7,354 nucleotides of DNA, from positions 1 through 7,354 of the forward strand of contig JAISMA010000187.1 in NCBI GenBank assembly GCA_031276985.1, given 5' to 3'. The notes under the pieces were generated by a model that ran no database searches, was not told the origin of the DNA, and saw only the letters and a list, made by a program, of their open reading frames with translations. Within the stretch, counting starts at the first letter, position 1, and every line of letters begins with the position of its first letter. Source of the DNA: Helicobacteraceae bacterium (GTDB lineage Bacteria > Campylobacterota > Campylobacteria > Campylobacterales > SZUA-545). Shown here piece after piece: positions 6,925-7,354 of this stretch. The translations under genes and the position numbers were made by a program.

Positions 6925-6940
6925 AGTTTCTATCATTTAT
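6916..6940. repeat. 11-bp perfect palindrome, ATAAATGATAG / CTATCATTTAT
   Basis: Arms at 6916-6926 and 6930-6940 pair perfectly around TTT. The location between the end of the + operon and the end of the minus-strand relic fits a weak bidirectional terminator, but the stem is AT-rich and followed by TAGCG instead of a T-run. Its symmetry also fits an operator or a mobile palindrome. The left arm overlaps the end of the 27-base repeat. Confidence 0.7.
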
Positions 6941-7024
6941 TAGCGCACCTCACAATTTGAGCTAAACTAGAATATGTATCAAGCGGGTATTTACGCTAAC
7001 GGAAGCGTTGCCGACTTCACTTCA

Positions 7025-7233
7025 CTATCTAGTATATCTTTCGGCGCTATTCAGGTAAATAGTGGGGCGAAGCCTTTGTTTTTGCGGATTAGACCAAAGA
7101 TACCGTCGTCTAGTTCAACGGCGACGACTCTTATGCCAAGTAGTTGGGCTATTTTTATGGGATCGGCGGGAAATACATCGGAGCTCCAATGCTCTCGCAG
7201 TGTTTTCTCGGCTTGTTCTTTGGGGTCTAGCAT
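7025..7233 (-). pseudogene. Truncated, frameshifted ImmA/IrrE-like gene
   Basis: The ORF starts at ATG 7233 and reads AEKTLREHW (8-16), FPADPIKIAQLLGI (21-34) and VELDDGIFGLI (39-49). This is the characteristic N-terminal part of ImmA/IrrE-family proteins, metallopeptidases that typically cleave partner repressors in phage, ICE or stress-response circuits. The frame stops at 7051 after residue 60. In the -1 frame, from the CCCC run at 7067-7064, the family sequence appears to resume as PTIYLNSAERYTR, then meets TAG at 7027-7025. The family normally continues into a RQRFTxAHELGH-like helix carrying the zinc-binding HExxH; this is absent in every frame before the repeats. The product therefore cannot be an active peptidase. 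The G-run indel could be a sequencing error, but the missing 3' half cannot be explained that way. The family call rests on motif recognition. Confidence 0.7.
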
Positions 7234-7234
7234 T

Positions 7235-7279
7235 TTATTCCGAAAGTATTGCTTCGACCTGCATTTTAACGGGTTTCAT
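7235..7279 (-). CDS. 14-codon minigene or leader peptide before the ImmA/IrrE-like gene
   Basis: ATG at 7279 opens a 14-residue frame, MKPVKMQVEAILSE, ending in TAA at 7237-7235. AAGGAG (7290-7285) lies five bases before the ATG, a strong ribosome site. The stop lies one base before the next ATG (7233), and the start lies one base after the previous gene's stop. The downstream gene has only a weak site of its own (GGA), so coupling through this minigene is plausible. It could equally be the stump of a longer gene. No function is claimed for the peptide. Confidence 0.4.
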   Translation of the reverse strand: MKPVKMQVEAILSE

Positions 7280-7280
7280 A

Positions 7281-7352
7281 TTAGCTCCTTTTTCTATATA
7301 TGCCGACGCTTAAAAAGTCTTCGGGCAAATATCCTAGACGCCCTTCATACGC
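7281..7352 (-). CDS. C-terminus of an unidentified protein, continuing past the window edge
   Basis: The minus-strand frame open from the window edge reads AYEGRLGYLPEDFLSVGIYRKRS and stops at TAA 7283-7281. The other two minus frames stop within the first 21 bases. The tight spacing to the next ATG and the ribosome site embedded in its last codons fit a real operon gene. I do not recognise the family from 23 residues. Genes next to ImmA/IrrE homologues are often HTH repressors or toxin/antitoxin partners, but nothing here shows that. Confidence 0.5.
   Translation of the reverse strand, partial: AYEGRLGYLPEDFLSVGIYRKRS
7285..7290 (-). promoter_or_regulatory. Shine-Dalgarno AAGGAG for the minus-strand minigene
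   Basis: AAGGAG on the minus strand lies inside the last codons of the preceding gene and five bases before ATG 7279. It is the only strong ribosome site near the ImmA/IrrE-like start, which makes 7279 the likely entry point for ribosomes. Confidence 0.55.
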
Positions 7353-7354
7353 AT

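Larger units (their letters stand above)
6474..7024. other. Gene-free interval between the tail module and minus-strand relics
   Basis: I find no convincing gene here. Open frames in the first half translate the repeats themselves (INETPYLPPRYRRP appears twice) and lack domains or ribosome sites. The interval holds the modular direct repeats to 6924, a palindrome at 6916-6940, and then about 85 bases of lower-GC sequence with no clear promoter. TAGAAT at 6968-6973 resembles a -10 element but has no correctly spaced -35 element. Confidence 0.6.

Noticed and set aside
6945..6973. Promoter with TAGAAT as -10 element
   Set aside because: The only TTGA-like -35 candidate (6957) is 5 bases from the -10 element, far from the usual 16-18, and no supported gene follows.
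7062..7313. 83-codon plus-strand frame with hydrophobic content
   Set aside because: It is antisense to the minus-strand operon, whose members have family motifs and ribosome sites. The apparent membrane character comes from the antisense of polar codons.
6974..7354. Plus-strand frame from ATG 6974 open to the window edge (127 codons)
   Set aside because: Most of it is antisense to the recognisable ImmA/IrrE-like ORF, the product there is Ser/Thr-rich shadow sequence, and there is no ribosome site or well-spaced promoter. The first ~25 codons alone cannot support a gene.
1..7354. Assignment to cyanobacteria from GCGATCGC content
   Set aside because: The octamer is suggestive, but strong Shine-Dalgarno sites and the lack of any housekeeping gene leave the taxon open.

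Overview
The window carries the end of a phage tail module on the + strand, then a repeat-filled spacer, then the decayed end of a small minus-strand operon. The dominant gene (272-5230) is a 1652-residue tape measure protein. It is recognisable from its N-terminal layout, the hydrophobic ATPWGIVIAGL segment, long coiled-coil regions, and the closing motif FAKGG...MGESGAEAIIPL that is typical of tape measure C-termini. The next gene (5544-6473) belongs to a tail-associated structural family that I recognise from GWINRG...MFD near the N-terminus and YGFYRDFSI...CSLEIEGLT at the end.

Layout: 1-119 holds the 3' end of an upstream gene whose frame is uncertain. 116-247 is a 43-codon ORF with a near-perfect Shine-Dalgarno. 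272-5230 is the tape measure gene with a GTG start. 5231-5543 is a 313-base spacer built of short repeats and hairpins, and one reading frame crosses it with ATGA overlaps at both ends. 5544-6473 is the tail protein. 6474-7024 has no convincing gene and holds modular GC-rich repeats and a strong palindrome. 7025-7354 is on the minus strand: the C-terminus of an unidentified protein, a 14-codon minigene, and an ImmA/IrrE-like gene that is frameshifted and cut off before the HExxH metalloprotease motif.

Organism: this cannot be fixed from the window. It is a bacterial genome of moderately high GC, containing either a prophage (probably incomplete) or a phage contig. The hexamer CGATCG is strongly over-represented (11 in the 930-base tail gene), and six full GCGATCGC octamers occur in the window. 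That density recalls the HIP1 element of cyanobacteria, but the strong Shine-Dalgarno sites mean I do not assign it to that group. The signature lies inside the phage genes, so they appear compositionally adapted to their host.

Functionally, the tape measure protein would set tail length and fill the tail tube, and the following protein would sit at or near the tail tip. No distal tail, hub, fibre or lysis genes follow, so the module appears to end abruptly. The minus-strand fragment looks like a relic of a regulatory or toxin-antitoxin type operon. I found no RNA gene, CRISPR array, transposase or complete novel system.
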